A stretch of 25,829 bases of DNA from CAVPLU01 sp964601325 (GCA_964601325.1 CAZRNA010000016.1:1-25829); one strand, 5' to 3'. Shown: positions 15,979 to 24,577, numbered from the stretch's first letter. The notes: generated from the letters alone by a model not told the origin. Program-made: numbers and translations.

Positions 15979-17043
15979 ATGAGGCCTGTAAGAATAGGGA
16001 TATTGGGCGCCGGGTTTGTCGCCAACACGTTCCATATGCCTTCTTTCCAAGAAATCGAAGGAGCTCACGTCGTTGCAGCCTTCTCCCTGCGGAAAGACAT
16101 CGTGGAGCAATTCGCCAAGAGGTGGAATATCCCCAAGACCTACCACGGAAATGACGGCATCGCAAAGCTTTGCGCAGACCCGGAGGTTGAGCTTGTTGAC
16201 ATAGCTCTCCCGAACTACCTGCATCTAACCGCAGCAACCGCTGCCGCCGAGAATCGCAAGAACATTGTTTGCGAGAAACCCCTCGCTCGAAATCAGCATG
16301 AAGCCAAACAGATGCTGGATGTGGTCAGAAAGCATAGTGTACAGCACTTCTACGCCGAGAATCAGGTATTCATCCCACAGATTGCAAAAGCAAAAGCCCT
16401 CATTGATCGAGGCGTTCTCGGCCAGGTCTTCTGGGTGAGATGCAGGGAAGCGCATTTTGGTCAGCACTCAGCTTGGTTCTACGATCCCAAACTGGCAGGT
16501 GGAGGTGCGCTACTCGATCTAGGCGCACATGCTGTTGAGGTCGCTCGCTACTTGCTCGGGAAGAACCCCGTATCAGTCTTCGGTTGGACTTCGAAGCTCG
16601 CACATTCCACCATTGGGGAGGACAATGCTCTCGTTCTGTTAAAACACAAGGATTCGGAGCTCGCGCAGGCAGAGAATAGCTGGGTGACACGCGGGGGGCT
16701 CGAGTTTCATGTCGAAGTATATGGTGGCAATGGAACCGTGATTGTAAACATCTCGCGCGAGGCAGGAATCAGCCTCTTCACAGCACAAGGCGCATCAAGG
16801 ATCAGCGGCGCCGGGGAAACTATCATGGAAACAACTGAAACCAAGAAGGGTCGAGTCTTCCCCGCGCTCAACGAGCATGCGACTCTAGGTTTCGTCGATG
16901 AGATCAAGCATTTCCTGTCATCACTTTCAACGGGCCAGAAAGCGATAGAAACGTTCGAAGAAGGCTACTTCGTAAACAAGGTAATTGGCGCAGCATATCG
17001 ATCATCGAAGAGCGGCTCCTGGGAGCCGATCGAAGAAGACTAG
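15979..17043 (+). CDS. Gfo/Idh/MocA-family NAD(P)-dependent sugar dehydrogenase
   Basis: The 354-residue product has an N-terminal Rossmann domain with GILGAGFVA (8-16) for NAD(P) and the CEKPLA motif near residue 98, whose Lys is catalytic in the family. The C-terminal sheet domain holds GGGALLDLGAHAVEVARYL, where Asp and His of DxGxH sit at the active site. Members oxidise or reduce sugars, inositols and their phosphates. It follows the F420-dependent oxidoreductase and the KDG-kinase remnant on the plus strand. A close paralogue leaves the window on the right (25303-25829), sharing even a 20-base exact nucleotide block. The cofactor preference and substrate are not predictable from what is visible. 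Confidence 0.9.
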   Translation: MRPVRIGILGAGFVANTFHMPSFQEIEGAHVVAAFSLRKDIVEQFAKRWNIPKTYHGNDGIAKLCADPEVELVDIALPNYLHLTAATAAAENRKNIVCEKPLARNQHEAKQMLDVVRKHSVQHFYAENQVFIPQIAKAKALIDRGVLGQVFWVRCREAHFGQHSAWFYDPKLAGGGALLDLGAHAVEVARYLLGKNPVSVFGWTSKLAHSTIGEDNALVLLKHKDSELAQAENSWVTRGGLEFHVEVYGGNGTVIVNISREAGISLFTAQGASRISGAGETIMETTETKKGRVFPALNEHATLGFVDEIKHFLSSLSTGQKAIETFEEGYFVNKVIGAAYRSSKSGSWEPIEED

Positions 17044-17145
17044 ACTTCTCTGTCAGGACGCCTAGTGTCAGGGCAAGGCGTGAACAGACATCACATGAGC
17101 CGTGATCATCCTGAAGCGTCCAGAGGGGTTGCGGGGGAGCCTTAT

Positions 17146-18231
17146 CTACCGATCTAGGACGTTTCTGTGCTCCTGCACTGCGGCGCAGTAGCTCATCAGG
17201 CTTTGTAGGCGCATTTCAGGGGGAATTCCCCCTCCGCAATTCAGTACTAGTCCGCGGGGGCCCCCGTCTCTTATGACCTGTTGAACATGATTCTCTATTT
17301 GTTCGGGCGTCATCGTTCCAATGCCTCTTGTTATTCCGCCAATCAGTGTGATCCTATCGCCATACTTTGCCTTCAGTTCGGCAAGATTCATGTTGTCTGC
17401 TGGTTCCAGAGGATCTAGCGAATCGAACTTGTTGTCAACGAATTCCCCAACAAGGCTCATCACGTTTCCGTCTGAATGAAGAGAAACCTTGACTCCCTTC
17501 TTGTGCAAACGGTCCACGATTTGCTGGTGCCAAGGCTTGTAGATGCGCCTGTACTTGTCGACGCTCATGAACGGATATGACCGTTCTCCGAGGTCGTCGG
17601 TGATCCATACTCCATCGAATGGTGCCTGGTCAATCACCATTTCGGCGAGTTCCATCATCGGCTTGAAGGAGACCTCGATCATCTTTGTTATGAAGTCCGG
17701 ATCTGTGGCGAGGTCTTTCAGATATGGTACGAGGCCCCGAAGGAACATCCAAGGCGTCTCGAAAGGTCCTTTGATCTCGGCGAGCGTGTAGTACCCTCGC
17801 TCATGCATTGCTCTTGCAAATTGAGCCAGAGTGCGGATCCTCTCCTCAAATTGGCTGAGGTCCGGAGGAGCCACCCTATCCAAATCCTCCTTGGTTTGCA
17901 CTGGGCTGTACAGGGTCTTTGCAAAGTAGGGCTTCTTGCGCCAGTACTGGAGTCCGCCGAAGGGATTCCTCGCTATGATGTAATCCTCCCCTTCGTGTAG
18001 CTTCTGACAGAAAATGTCAGAACATCCTGGAAATCCCGCGATTGGCAAATTGACGATGTCAGAGTCGAAGAATCGTGCTTGGAAAGTCAGCTGAGTTATA
18101 GGGTCAGCATCAAAGAACTTCTCACCAAAGAACTTGGACTGCGACTCTATTGATGTGAAGTCGATCCAGTGTGGAATCCTGTCGACTTCCTTACGTTCGA
18201 GTGCTCGCAGAACCCTTTCTCTCGAGTCCAT
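17146..18231 (-). CDS. UroD-superfamily protein with HSDGN motif
   Basis: The predicted product has 361 residues from ATG 18231 (MDSRERVLRALERKEVDRIP). It carries HSDGN at 252-256 (VSLHSDGNVMSL) and NCGGGIPPEM near residue 331. It lacks the His-x-Cys of MtaA, and the late cysteine of NCGGG is not in the MtaA context. It is thus closer in active-site style to the protein at 4485-5600 than to the zinc enzyme at 3434-4453. It also has several cysteines and an acidic WITDDLGERS stretch around residue 210 lining the barrel. Function is unknown; a corrinoid-independent or unusual methyl or decarboxylation chemistry would be guesses. A TATA-like palindrome at 18266-18277 gives a short leader. It is on the same strand as the next UroD-type gene, 118 bases downstream of that gene. 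Confidence 0.8.
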   Translation of the reverse strand: MDSRERVLRALERKEVDRIPHWIDFTSIESQSKFFGEKFFDADPITQLTFQARFFDSDIVNLPIAGFPGCSDIFCQKLHEGEDYIIARNPFGGLQYWRKKPYFAKTLYSPVQTKEDLDRVAPPDLSQFEERIRTLAQFARAMHERGYYTLAEIKGPFETPWMFLRGLVPYLKDLATDPDFITKMIEVSFKPMMELAEMVIDQAPFDGVWITDDLGERSYPFMSVDKYRRIYKPWHQQIVDRLHKKGVKVSLHSDGNVMSLVGEFVDNKFDSLDPLEPADNMNLAELKAKYGDRITLIGGITRGIGTMTPEQIENHVQQVIRDGGPRGLVLNCGGGIPPEMRLQSLMSYCAAVQEHRNVLDR

Positions 18232-18265
18232 TCAGATACGCCTGAAGTCGTAACTACGATGGTGC

Positions 18266-18277
18266 TCATAATATGAG
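18266..18277 (-). promoter_or_regulatory. TATA-like palindromic box for a UroD-type gene
   Basis: The region CTCATAATATGAG (18265-18277) is a near-perfect palindrome and A/T-rich. It lies about 35-46 bases before ATG 18231, and the implied leader is about 14 bases. Confidence 0.35.
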
Positions 18278-18349
18278 TGTGTGTCGCCTTGACGAATAGA
18301 CTGTGATGCGACTGGGACTTGACGGGAGAAGAACTTGCTCACAGTTCGG

Positions 18350-19549
18350 TCAGTGAGCCGGATAATCGCTCATAGACTTCCACGCGTCCATCATGATCTC
18401 GATGTTCCTCCACGGTGTGTCCTCAAATACTTGGTCTATCGAGGCGAAGATGAACCCCCCTCCGACGGCCAGAGTCTGAATGGCCGATTTTACTGAGCGT
18501 CGAATCTCCTCAGGGCTCCCATTGTTCAACGTGATAGCTGAGTTCATGCCTCCCCAGAGGCAGATTCTATCTCCTGCCAACTTCTTCGATAGTGTGAGGT
18601 CAGTCCCACCTTGCACGGGATCAAGTCCGTACAGTATATCGACGCCCATTTCCTTCATTGTCTCTAGGAGCGGCATCTGTTTCATGGTCATGATGTAGCA
18701 GAACTTGGCTCCTCCTCTATGGGTTCTATCTATCAACTTGCAGATGCGTGGCTCTAGAAATCTCTTGTAGAGCCTTGGCGACCAGAAATCGGCGTTCTCA
18801 TACCAACCTCTGTGAACGATGACGTCCACGAAACCCAGGTCCAATAGTGCGTTGAGATACCTCATGTCCCATCCGAGGATAGTATCAAGCAAGCGATCAA
18901 TGAAGTTGGGATCTCTGAAGGCTTTACGCATGGTGTTCTCGACTCCACAGAGCCAGTGCAGAGCATCAGCCCCAACGATACCTCCCTCCCTGCCACCTAC
19001 AGACCACATCCCACATTCGACAAGGATCTGGCGTTTCTCGGCAAACTCCCTCACTTTCTTCGCTTCTGTTCTAAGCGTGGCCAGTTCGCGTTCGTTGAGA
19101 TCACGGAAGAGGCAAGACAGTGCGTCAAGGTCCTTCGTTTCTTGGACTAGGTACTTGATTGAACGTGATGAAGGCACAAGGAAATCGCTGAAGATCGGAA
19201 CGTCGTCGCCGTGTGGCCAGTCCGTCGTCTGACGAACGATCTGTTGCAACGTGCCTCTTGGTGTTTCGTATTCCTTGTGAAGCAGGGGAAATCGCTCGCC
19301 CTCTGGGCTCGTCTTCCATACTCTGACTTTCACATCCTCTGAAAGTGCATGGGGGACATCAAACCCCACAGTATCTTCCAGTCCAAGGCTGAGCAACTTG
19401 TCTGCCCTTTCAAATTGGTTTGCCCAAGACTCGCCCTTGTTTGATAGGTAGGGGCGCTCCCACCACTTGAGGAACATCGGAACGTGATCTGGTTCCTCAT
19501 GGTTGATTGTCTTAAGCAAGCGATCTCTCGATGAAAGCGTGGCTCTCAT
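18350..19549 (-). CDS. UroD-superfamily protein with non-canonical active-site strand
   Basis: The predicted product has 399 residues from ATG 19549 (MRATLSSRDRLLKTINHEEPDHVP). It is the most divergent of the four UroD-type proteins here. The strand that carries HIC or HSDGN in the others reads FCYIMTMKQM, with Tyr285 in place of His. The rest of the fold is recognisable (FVDVIVHRGWYENADFWSP, GVDILYGLDPVQGGTDL, WGGMNSA...GSPEEIRRSVK, FASIDQVFEDTPWRN). Neither the zinc set of MtaA nor the HSDGN set is present, so it may have a different reaction or a non-catalytic role. An upstream in-frame ATG at 19603 lies before the likely TATA box (19583-19590), so ATG 19549 is preferred. It is divergent from the SIS-domain gene. 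Confidence 0.78.
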   Translation of the reverse strand: MRATLSSRDRLLKTINHEEPDHVPMFLKWWERPYLSNKGESWANQFERADKLLSLGLEDTVGFDVPHALSEDVKVRVWKTSPEGERFPLLHKEYETPRGTLQQIVRQTTDWPHGDDVPIFSDFLVPSSRSIKYLVQETKDLDALSCLFRDLNERELATLRTEAKKVREFAEKRQILVECGMWSVGGREGGIVGADALHWLCGVENTMRKAFRDPNFIDRLLDTILGWDMRYLNALLDLGFVDVIVHRGWYENADFWSPRLYKRFLEPRICKLIDRTHRGGAKFCYIMTMKQMPLLETMKEMGVDILYGLDPVQGGTDLTLSKKLAGDRICLWGGMNSAITLNNGSPEEIRRSVKSAIQTLAVGGGFIFASIDQVFEDTPWRNIEIMMDAWKSMSDYPAH

Positions 19550-19582
19550 TCTGGTTCCGTCGATTCGACTTGGCTGACGATA

Positions 19583-19590
19583 CCTAAAAG
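19583..19590 (-). promoter_or_regulatory. TATA-like box deciding the start of the adjacent UroD-type gene
   Basis: On the minus strand this reads CTTTTAGG, 34-41 bases before ATG 19549. A start at ATG 19603 would lie upstream of this box, so the shorter protein is favoured. Confidence 0.4.
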
Positions 19591-19744
19591 AATTGCATAT
19601 CAACGTCCCAGGTCAAGTGCAAGACAGCCATTATTGGATCGGCGACTGGCTCGTATCCGAAAACAGGATTTTCAGGATCGCCCTGTAGCAAGCGATGGGA
19701 TGCGTGCATGCGAGAATCGCACAAGTGATTCGCTTGAGGACTAG

Positions 19745-19752
19745 GCTTAACT
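19745..19752 (+). promoter_or_regulatory. TATA-like box for the SIS-domain gene
   Basis: GCTTAACT lies 34-41 bases before ATG 19786. It implies a leader of about 13-16 bases and supports that ATG over the in-frame ATG at 19768. Confidence 0.4.
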
Positions 19753-19785
19753 TCTGGGTCAAGATGTATGGCGTGGGGTCGCAGC

Positions 19786-20862
19786 ATGAACGGCTATCAC
19801 ATGATACGTGAGATCCACGAACAGCCGAAGGCCTTTGAGAAGATCGTGGGCCAGACACGAACGCGAATTCAGGAGATCGCTCGAGAGGCATGGAACCGCG
19901 CTCACCCTGGGAGCTACTACGTGGTCGGTTGTGGGTCATCATACTACGCAGCAATGCTCGCAACATTCTACCACGAGCACGAGTTCGGACTTGACAGTCG
20001 GGCTTGTCCATCATCCGAATTTGTCTGGTTTGCCCCGACGCCGGACATGCGCTCACCTGTCTTGATGGCTCTGTCGCGATCAGGCCGGACCTCGGAATCG
20101 GTTGAGGCAGCGCGCAAAGCAAGGAAGCTCAAGGTTCCAACAATCGCCGTAGTCTCTGATTCCCAGAGTACGATGGGGCAAGAGTGTGACTACTGCCTCG
20201 ACACAGGTGTTCCCAACGAGGAATGCACCATAATGACGAAGACGTTCACAGGAGGGGCTCTTGCTACGATCATTGCTGGCCTCGAATTCGCCAGACTCGC
20301 TGGTTCAGTTGTTCCCAAAGACTTCGAGGCTGAATTGAGTCGACTCTCGAAGGATGCGGAAGCTGTCATTCGAGCCACGGAGGACCAGGCAAGAAGAATC
20401 GCTGAGGAGAACCAGGGCATCGCACGTTTCATCTTCCTAGGATCTGGCGCCAACTTCGCATCTTGCCTTGAAGGTGCATTGAAGCTGCGGGAGACTTCTT
20501 ACTCCGCCTCGGAAGTATACCATGCAATGGAATTCAGGCATGGCCCATTTGCGGAACTGCAGAAAGGCATTCAGGTCCTTGCCCTCGTTCCCGAGAGAAA
20601 AACTGTTCGCCAAGAGGCCACGCTGCTGAAGGAGATCGCTTCAACAGGCGCAAGTGTGGTCCCGATCTCGAACGTGCCCGAAATCATCGACTCACATGCC
20701 GACACAATCCGCATGCCGAGTTCTATCTCCCCGGAATTCGCTCCTCTCCTATTTATGATTCCAATGCAGTTCTTCGCATACTACTTCACAGTCAAGAAGG
20801 GTTTGAACCCTGACCGCCCTAGGAACTTGGTCAAGTTCGTAACGACAGATATGGCTCCCTAA
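19786..20862 (+). CDS. Double-SIS-domain sugar isomerase/deglycase (GlmS isomerase-like, no glutaminase domain)
   Basis: The predicted product has 358 residues. It opens MNGYHMIREIHEQP, as the isomerase half of GlmS does, followed by two SIS domains: GCGSSYYAAM with ALSRSGRTSES in the first, and GSGANFASCLEGALKLRE with EFRHGPFAEL in the second. These loops bind sugar phosphates, and the family isomerises or deaminates amino-sugar phosphates (GlmS, AgaS, FrlB). The Cys-initiated glutaminase domain of GlmS is absent, so it cannot use glutamine directly. A catabolic deaminase/isomerase or fructosamine-type deglycase role is more likely than synthesis of glucosamine-6-phosphate. It converges with the DegT aminotransferase. 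Confidence 0.87.
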   Translation: MNGYHMIREIHEQPKAFEKIVGQTRTRIQEIAREAWNRAHPGSYYVVGCGSSYYAAMLATFYHEHEFGLDSRACPSSEFVWFAPTPDMRSPVLMALSRSGRTSESVEAARKARKLKVPTIAVVSDSQSTMGQECDYCLDTGVPNEECTIMTKTFTGGALATIIAGLEFARLAGSVVPKDFEAELSRLSKDAEAVIRATEDQARRIAEENQGIARFIFLGSGANFASCLEGALKLRETSYSASEVYHAMEFRHGPFAELQKGIQVLALVPERKTVRQEATLLKEIASTGASVVPISNVPEIIDSHADTIRMPSSISPEFAPLLFMIPMQFFAYYFTVKKGLNPDRPRNLVKFVTTDMAP

Positions 20863-20971
20863 CACACCGCGCGGTCTGCAAGTCTCACTTCGTGCGAAAC
20901 TTCGTCTGCTGGCTAAGTGCGAAACCAGAGCTGACGTGTTACCCAGCTGGGTCATGCAATGCTGTTCTGAT

Positions 20972-22207
20972 TCACAGCAATTCCTTCGCGTGTTTCTGGA
21001 TCTTCCTTATCGCTTCTGGGACTCTTGCTGTATCATCTCGTGTGCCGAGAAGTGCTGGATGTGGCAGCCATACGGTTTCCCATGCAGCACGTCTGGTGTT
21101 CGGGAAGTCCCCTTTGAGAATCCGTTTTCCGGCATCGCGCTGTTCCTGAGGGAGACGGTTGAGATACTCCCCACTCTTGAAGAGGTCCAGCTCGTGAATC
21201 GGTGGATAACTCGCTTGTGTTGGAATGCCTTCGGCTTCCAAAGCCTCAATGAATCTCTTGATGGGGAGATCTGCAAAGGTCGAGCTTTCGTAGTGAAAGA
21301 TGTACGCGTAGTGCCCATTTCGAGTGCACCGCGGATCGTGCTTCTGAGGGGTAATTCCTTCAATCTCAGGCAACACGCGATCTAGGTATGCGGCGTTCTT
21401 GGTGCGGATGGTCGCTTGCTTGTCGAGCCGGGAGAGTTGCTGGGTGAGAATTGCTCCTTGCCACTCGCTCAGACGGTAGTTCGAACCATAAATGAAGTGA
21501 GAGTAGAACCACTCCCCTGGCATGCGACCACAATCATGCACTGATCGCGCTCGTCGTTCCAGCTCGTCGTCGTTGGTGATTATGATTCCGCCTTCTCCCG
21601 CTGTGATGAGTTTGCTTGCTTGGAAACTGAATGTCCCGATGTCTCCGATCGCGCCTATCTTCCGGCCTTTCCATTCACTGCCATGAGCGTGGGCACTGTC
21701 CTCTACTAGGCGGATGCCTTGGCGACGAGCGATCTGTGGCAGCCGGTCCAGATCCGCGGGGAGTCCTCCCATGTGCACTGCGATTATCGCCTTCGTGCGG
21801 TCAGTGATCCTTTCCTCAACTAGGGTCGGATCGAGACAGTACGTGTCCGGAGTCACATCCACAAGAACGGGTAGTGCTCCGGCAGCGAGCACCGCGCTAG
21901 CTGTTGCAATGAATGTGAAGTCTGGCACTATGACTTCGTCGCTTGGTCCAACTCCAAGTGCGGCTAGCACGACCTCCAATGCTGCCGTGCCGTTGGTTAC
22001 AGCGATTCCATGCTTTGCCTGATGATATGAAGCGAACTTGCGCTCAAACTCTAGCGTGCGGGTGCCCGGCGTACGCCACCATACGCGGCTCTTCAGCACC
22101 TGCATGAGGGCTCGTCGTTCTTTCTCATCGTATTGCGGCCATGGAGGAAACGGTTTAGCCTTTGTCCGTTTCCCGCCGAGTAGAGCGGGTTTGTCCGTGC
22201 CCAACAC
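20972..22207 (-). CDS. DegT/DnrJ/EryC1/StrS-family PLP aminotransferase
   Basis: The predicted product has 411 residues, starting at GTG 22207 (TTG 22204 is possible). It is a fold-type I PLP enzyme. The cofactor lysine is Lys199 in SFQASKLITAGEGG, and Asp170 (VEDSAHAHG) contacts the pyridine nitrogen. NGTAALEVVLAALGVG and PDFTFIATASA are typical of the family. The SxxxSKxxTAGEGG form is typical of the branch that includes scyllo-inosose aminotransferase (StsC) and AHBA synthase, rather than the nucleotide-sugar branch, although assignment by eye is provisional. It would transfer an amino group to a keto sugar or ketocyclitol, which fits with the neighbouring Gfo/Idh-type dehydrogenases. It stands alone and converges with the SIS gene. 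Confidence 0.88.
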   Translation of the reverse strand: MLGTDKPALLGGKRTKAKPFPPWPQYDEKERRALMQVLKSRVWWRTPGTRTLEFERKFASYHQAKHGIAVTNGTAALEVVLAALGVGPSDEVIVPDFTFIATASAVLAAGALPVLVDVTPDTYCLDPTLVEERITDRTKAIIAVHMGGLPADLDRLPQIARRQGIRLVEDSAHAHGSEWKGRKIGAIGDIGTFSFQASKLITAGEGGIIITNDDELERRARSVHDCGRMPGEWFYSHFIYGSNYRLSEWQGAILTQQLSRLDKQATIRTKNAAYLDRVLPEIEGITPQKHDPRCTRNGHYAYIFHYESSTFADLPIKRFIEALEAEGIPTQASYPPIHELDLFKSGEYLNRLPQEQRDAGKRILKGDFPNTRRAAWETVWLPHPALLGTRDDTARVPEAIRKIQKHAKELL

Positions 22208-22282
22208 AAATCACTTGTCTCTTGGATGATACGTTCGAGTAGTTATGTCCAACCGTCGATCACCAACACAGGGTGCGTGCGA

Positions 22283-22714
22283 TTATTCGCCCATTATCTG
22301 AACTGCCAGTCCTCTGGTCTGTGGGCCGTCAAGTTCAACAAGGTAGATATTCTGGCGTGCGCCTAGCATGATCTCTCCTGTTTGGAGTGGGATTGTTACG
22401 TTTGCTCCTAGCAGGCTCGCCCGGATGTGCGAGTAGGCGTTCACAGCCATTCTGCCATCTCTCCTGTAAAAGCGGTGATGTCCATATGAATCGTCTTCAG
22501 GCACAGCTTTCACCATGAACCTTGCGATGTCCTCCTCCAGTTTCGGATCGTTTTCGTTGATCGTTATGGCCGTGGTGGTGTGGAAGGTGAAAACGTTGAC
22601 CATGCCGTTCTTCAGCCCGCTCATCGCCACGGCTCGCCGCACTTGGTCCGTTATTCGTATCAGTTCGGTGGACTGCTGAGACTTCACAAAGATCTTCTCT
22701 ACAACGCATCTCAA
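22283..22714 (-). CDS. YjbQ/UPF0047 family protein
   Basis: This 143-residue protein belongs to the YjbQ family of small beta-rich trimeric proteins, for which weak thiamine-phosphate synthase activity has been reported. Key family segments are FHTTTAITINEND, HIRASLLGANVTIPL and LGARQNIYLVELDGPQTRGLAVQIMGE. The start is TTG 22714, supported by AGGAGGT nine bases upstream, the best ribosome-binding site in the window; it overlaps the stop codon of the amidohydrolase. An ATG at 22709 is in another frame and does not read the family sequence. It is the last gene of the kinase-amidohydrolase-YjbQ group. Confidence 0.92.
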   Translation of the reverse strand: MRCVVEKIFVKSQQSTELIRITDQVRRAVAMSGLKNGMVNVFTFHTTTAITINENDPKLEEDIARFMVKAVPEDDSYGHHRFYRRDGRMAVNAYSHIRASLLGANVTIPLQTGEIMLGARQNIYLVELDGPQTRGLAVQIMGE

Positions 22715-22728
22715 CGGATAGCTACCTC

Positions 22729-23577
22729 CTAGGCTTCTCCCAAGAATGTAAGGGCGTTCCTCTGTAGAATCGCTTCGAGAACATCCTTGCGCACGGGAAG
22801 TGACGAGACAGCGGCGAACATCTTGTTCATCTCTATTCGGGGAAAGTCGGATCCAAACATCAGCTTCTCTCCAAGCATGTTTTCAATGAGACGAGCCGGT
22901 ATGAGCGTTGTGATCTGACGAATGCTCTCGATTGAGGTTCCCGCAAAAGTGCCAGCGGTGTCGAGGTAGACGTTCGGATTCCTAATCGCCACACTCACAG
23001 CATCCAAAACCCATGGCCACCCAAAATGGGCAAGACAGATCTTGAGCTTAGGATACTTCCTAGCAATATCATCCAGCAGCAGCGGTTGATTGTACATAAT
23101 CGAGAAGCGGTTCGAGAACGTGATCCCTGTGTGAACCAGAACCGGCATCTGTAAGCGTTCAGCTTCCTTGTAGATGTCCAGTACCGCGGGACCCGCTGGG
23201 TCGAAATCCTGCAACGCAGGATTCAGCTTCAATCCCTTTAGGTCAAGTTGATCGTGTGCCCGCCGCAGTTCTTGTAGGGCCACTTCTCTCGTGTTGGGGT
23301 CGATGCTCGCAAAGCCAACGAATCGATGACCATCCTTCTTGACGATCTCAGCAACCTCCTGGTTTGATGGCATCTCACAGCCATGCGCCTTCTTACAATT
23401 CACTGGAAGCAGTACTGCTCGCTCGATCCCACAGAGATCCATCTCCCGCTGCAAAGTCGACAGTGGTTGTGGTGAGGTCCGTAGGTCGAAGACCTTGTCT
23501 GCAGCTTGCAGGAGCTCTGGTCGCTTGTCAGTCAGTTCCTTCACGAGAAGAGGATGGACGTGAACATCAATCCACAT
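22729..23577 (-). CDS. Amidohydrolase_2-type metal-dependent hydrolase
   Basis: The predicted product has 282 residues from ATG 23577; TTG 23589 would add four. It is a TIM-barrel amidohydrolase of the ACMSD/2-pyrone-dicarboxylate-lactonase-like group. The metal site is visible as DVHVHP (His6, His8), VLVHTG, LAHFGWPW and GSDFPR (metal-binding His and Asp). A hydrolysis or decarboxylation of a ring, lactone or amide is expected; a sugar lactonase would fit beside the sugar dehydrogenases but is only a context guess. It follows the PfkB gene by 55 bases and has its own TATA-like box (23613-23620), and it is 14 bases ahead of yjbQ. Confidence 0.85.
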   Translation of the reverse strand: MWIDVHVHPLLVKELTDKRPELLQAADKVFDLRTSPQPLSTLQREMDLCGIERAVLLPVNCKKAHGCEMPSNQEVAEIVKKDGHRFVGFASIDPNTREVALQELRRAHDQLDLKGLKLNPALQDFDPAGPAVLDIYKEAERLQMPVLVHTGITFSNRFSIMYNQPLLLDDIARKYPKLKICLAHFGWPWVLDAVSVAIRNPNVYLDTAGTFAGTSIESIRQITTLIPARLIENMLGEKLMFGSDFPRIEMNKMFAAVSSLPVRKDVLEAILQRNALTFLGEA

Positions 23578-23612
23578 GAATTCACACAATCACTGCTTTC
23601 AGAATCTGATGC

Positions 23613-23620
23613 TGTATAAG
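23613..23620 (-). promoter_or_regulatory. TATA-like box for the amidohydrolase-YjbQ pair
   Basis: On the minus strand this reads CTTATACA, 36-43 bases before ATG 23577. It lies in the gap after the PfkB gene, so the pair may be transcribed separately from it. Confidence 0.4.
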
Positions 23621-23632
23621 TCTTCGCGACCG

Positions 23633-24577
23633 TTATCGATCCCCGTAGTGTGCTTTCACGATCTTCTCTGCGTCTTTCGCTCTCGGGATCGCTGTCACAC
23701 ACCCGAGCTTTGTCATGCTCAATGCGGCAATGACGTTTGAGAATCTCGCGGTCTTCTCCGTCGGCCAATCGTGTAGGTATCCGTGAATGAAGGCGGCGTC
23801 GAAAGCATCTCCGGCACCTATTGTGGAGACTGGTTTCGTCCTGAAAGCGTCCACGGAGCGAATTCGACCGTGTTCTCCGATGATGCATCCTCTCCTGCCA
23901 GCCTTGACTGCAACTGTCGAAACGCCTTGTCCAAATAGGTGCTCCACGGCGTCTGTGGTGCGTTTCTTGCGCGAGATCTTTCTCGCTTCAACCTCGTCCA
24001 GAAGAAGTAGGTCAAGGTGTTCGAGAACGCCTTCGAAGGCTTTTCCCCACACGCCGGTGGCGCTCATTTGTGGATCGAGAGAGACAGAGATTCCCTCACG
24101 CTTGGCGTGCCTGATCCAGCGAATGATGTCGCGCCCCCAGAGATCAGGGAGCATCAGGTATGCTCCGATGTGAAGAGCCTTCGCTCCATGCAAGCACCTC
24201 GGGTCGAGCCTATCGAGCCTCAACGGGGGCACTTTGGAGACAACCGACGACTTGTTACCATCGTTGTACACCACGACCGTGGACACTTCAGTCTCGAACG
24301 CTTCGTCAACCACGAGATTGCTAGTGGAGACGCCACAATCGTGGAAACCCTCGATTACAATTCTGCCCAGTGAGTCGTCACCGATCCTGCCTACTATCGC
24401 GGCTTGTCCTCCTAGCTTCGCGAAGCATTGCGCCACATAGCCGGCAGATCCTGCCGTGAAAACACCGGCGGTTTGCACGTTCCCGACTTCAGACCAGCGA
24501 TGTGGAATCTTATCCACTCCTGCAAGTATCACGTCAAGCGCAACTTCTCCCAAGACTATGAGGTCAGTGTTCTTCAT
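23633..24577 (-). CDS. PfkB-family carbohydrate kinase
   Basis: This 314-residue ribokinase-fold kinase transfers phosphate from ATP to a sugar or nucleoside hydroxyl. It has the N-terminal LIVLGEVALDVILAGVD strand, TAGSAGYVAQCFAKLGG (substrate side), RIGDDSLG, and the PfkB signature near the C-terminus with STIGAGDAFDAAF, where Asp is the catalytic base and the Gly-rich turn forms the anion hole. ATG 24577 (MKNTDLIVLGE) is chosen. The in-frame ATG 24631 would overlap the shared TATA box and add a charged tail not typical of the family. Unlike the KDG-kinase remnant at 15664-15850 this gene is intact, and its sequence is not the KDG-kinase type. The sugar is unknown. Confidence 0.88.
   Translation of the reverse strand: MKNTDLIVLGEVALDVILAGVDKIPHRWSEVGNVQTAGVFTAGSAGYVAQCFAKLGGQAAIVGRIGDDSLGRIVIEGFHDCGVSTSNLVVDEAFETEVSTVVVYNDGNKSSVVSKVPPLRLDRLDPRCLHGAKALHIGAYLMLPDLWGRDIIRWIRHAKREGISVSLDPQMSATGVWGKAFEGVLEHLDLLLLDEVEARKISRKKRTTDAVEHLFGQGVSTVAVKAGRRGCIIGEHGRIRSVDAFRTKPVSTIGAGDAFDAAFIHGYLHDWPTEKTARFSNVIAALSMTKLGCVTAIPRAKDAEKIVKAHYGDR

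Noticed and set aside
3434..19549. UroD-type genes as heme-biosynthesis enzymes
   Set aside because: Four divergent copies among sugar genes, one with the zinc motif of MtaA and none near other heme genes, do not fit true uroporphyrinogen decarboxylase.
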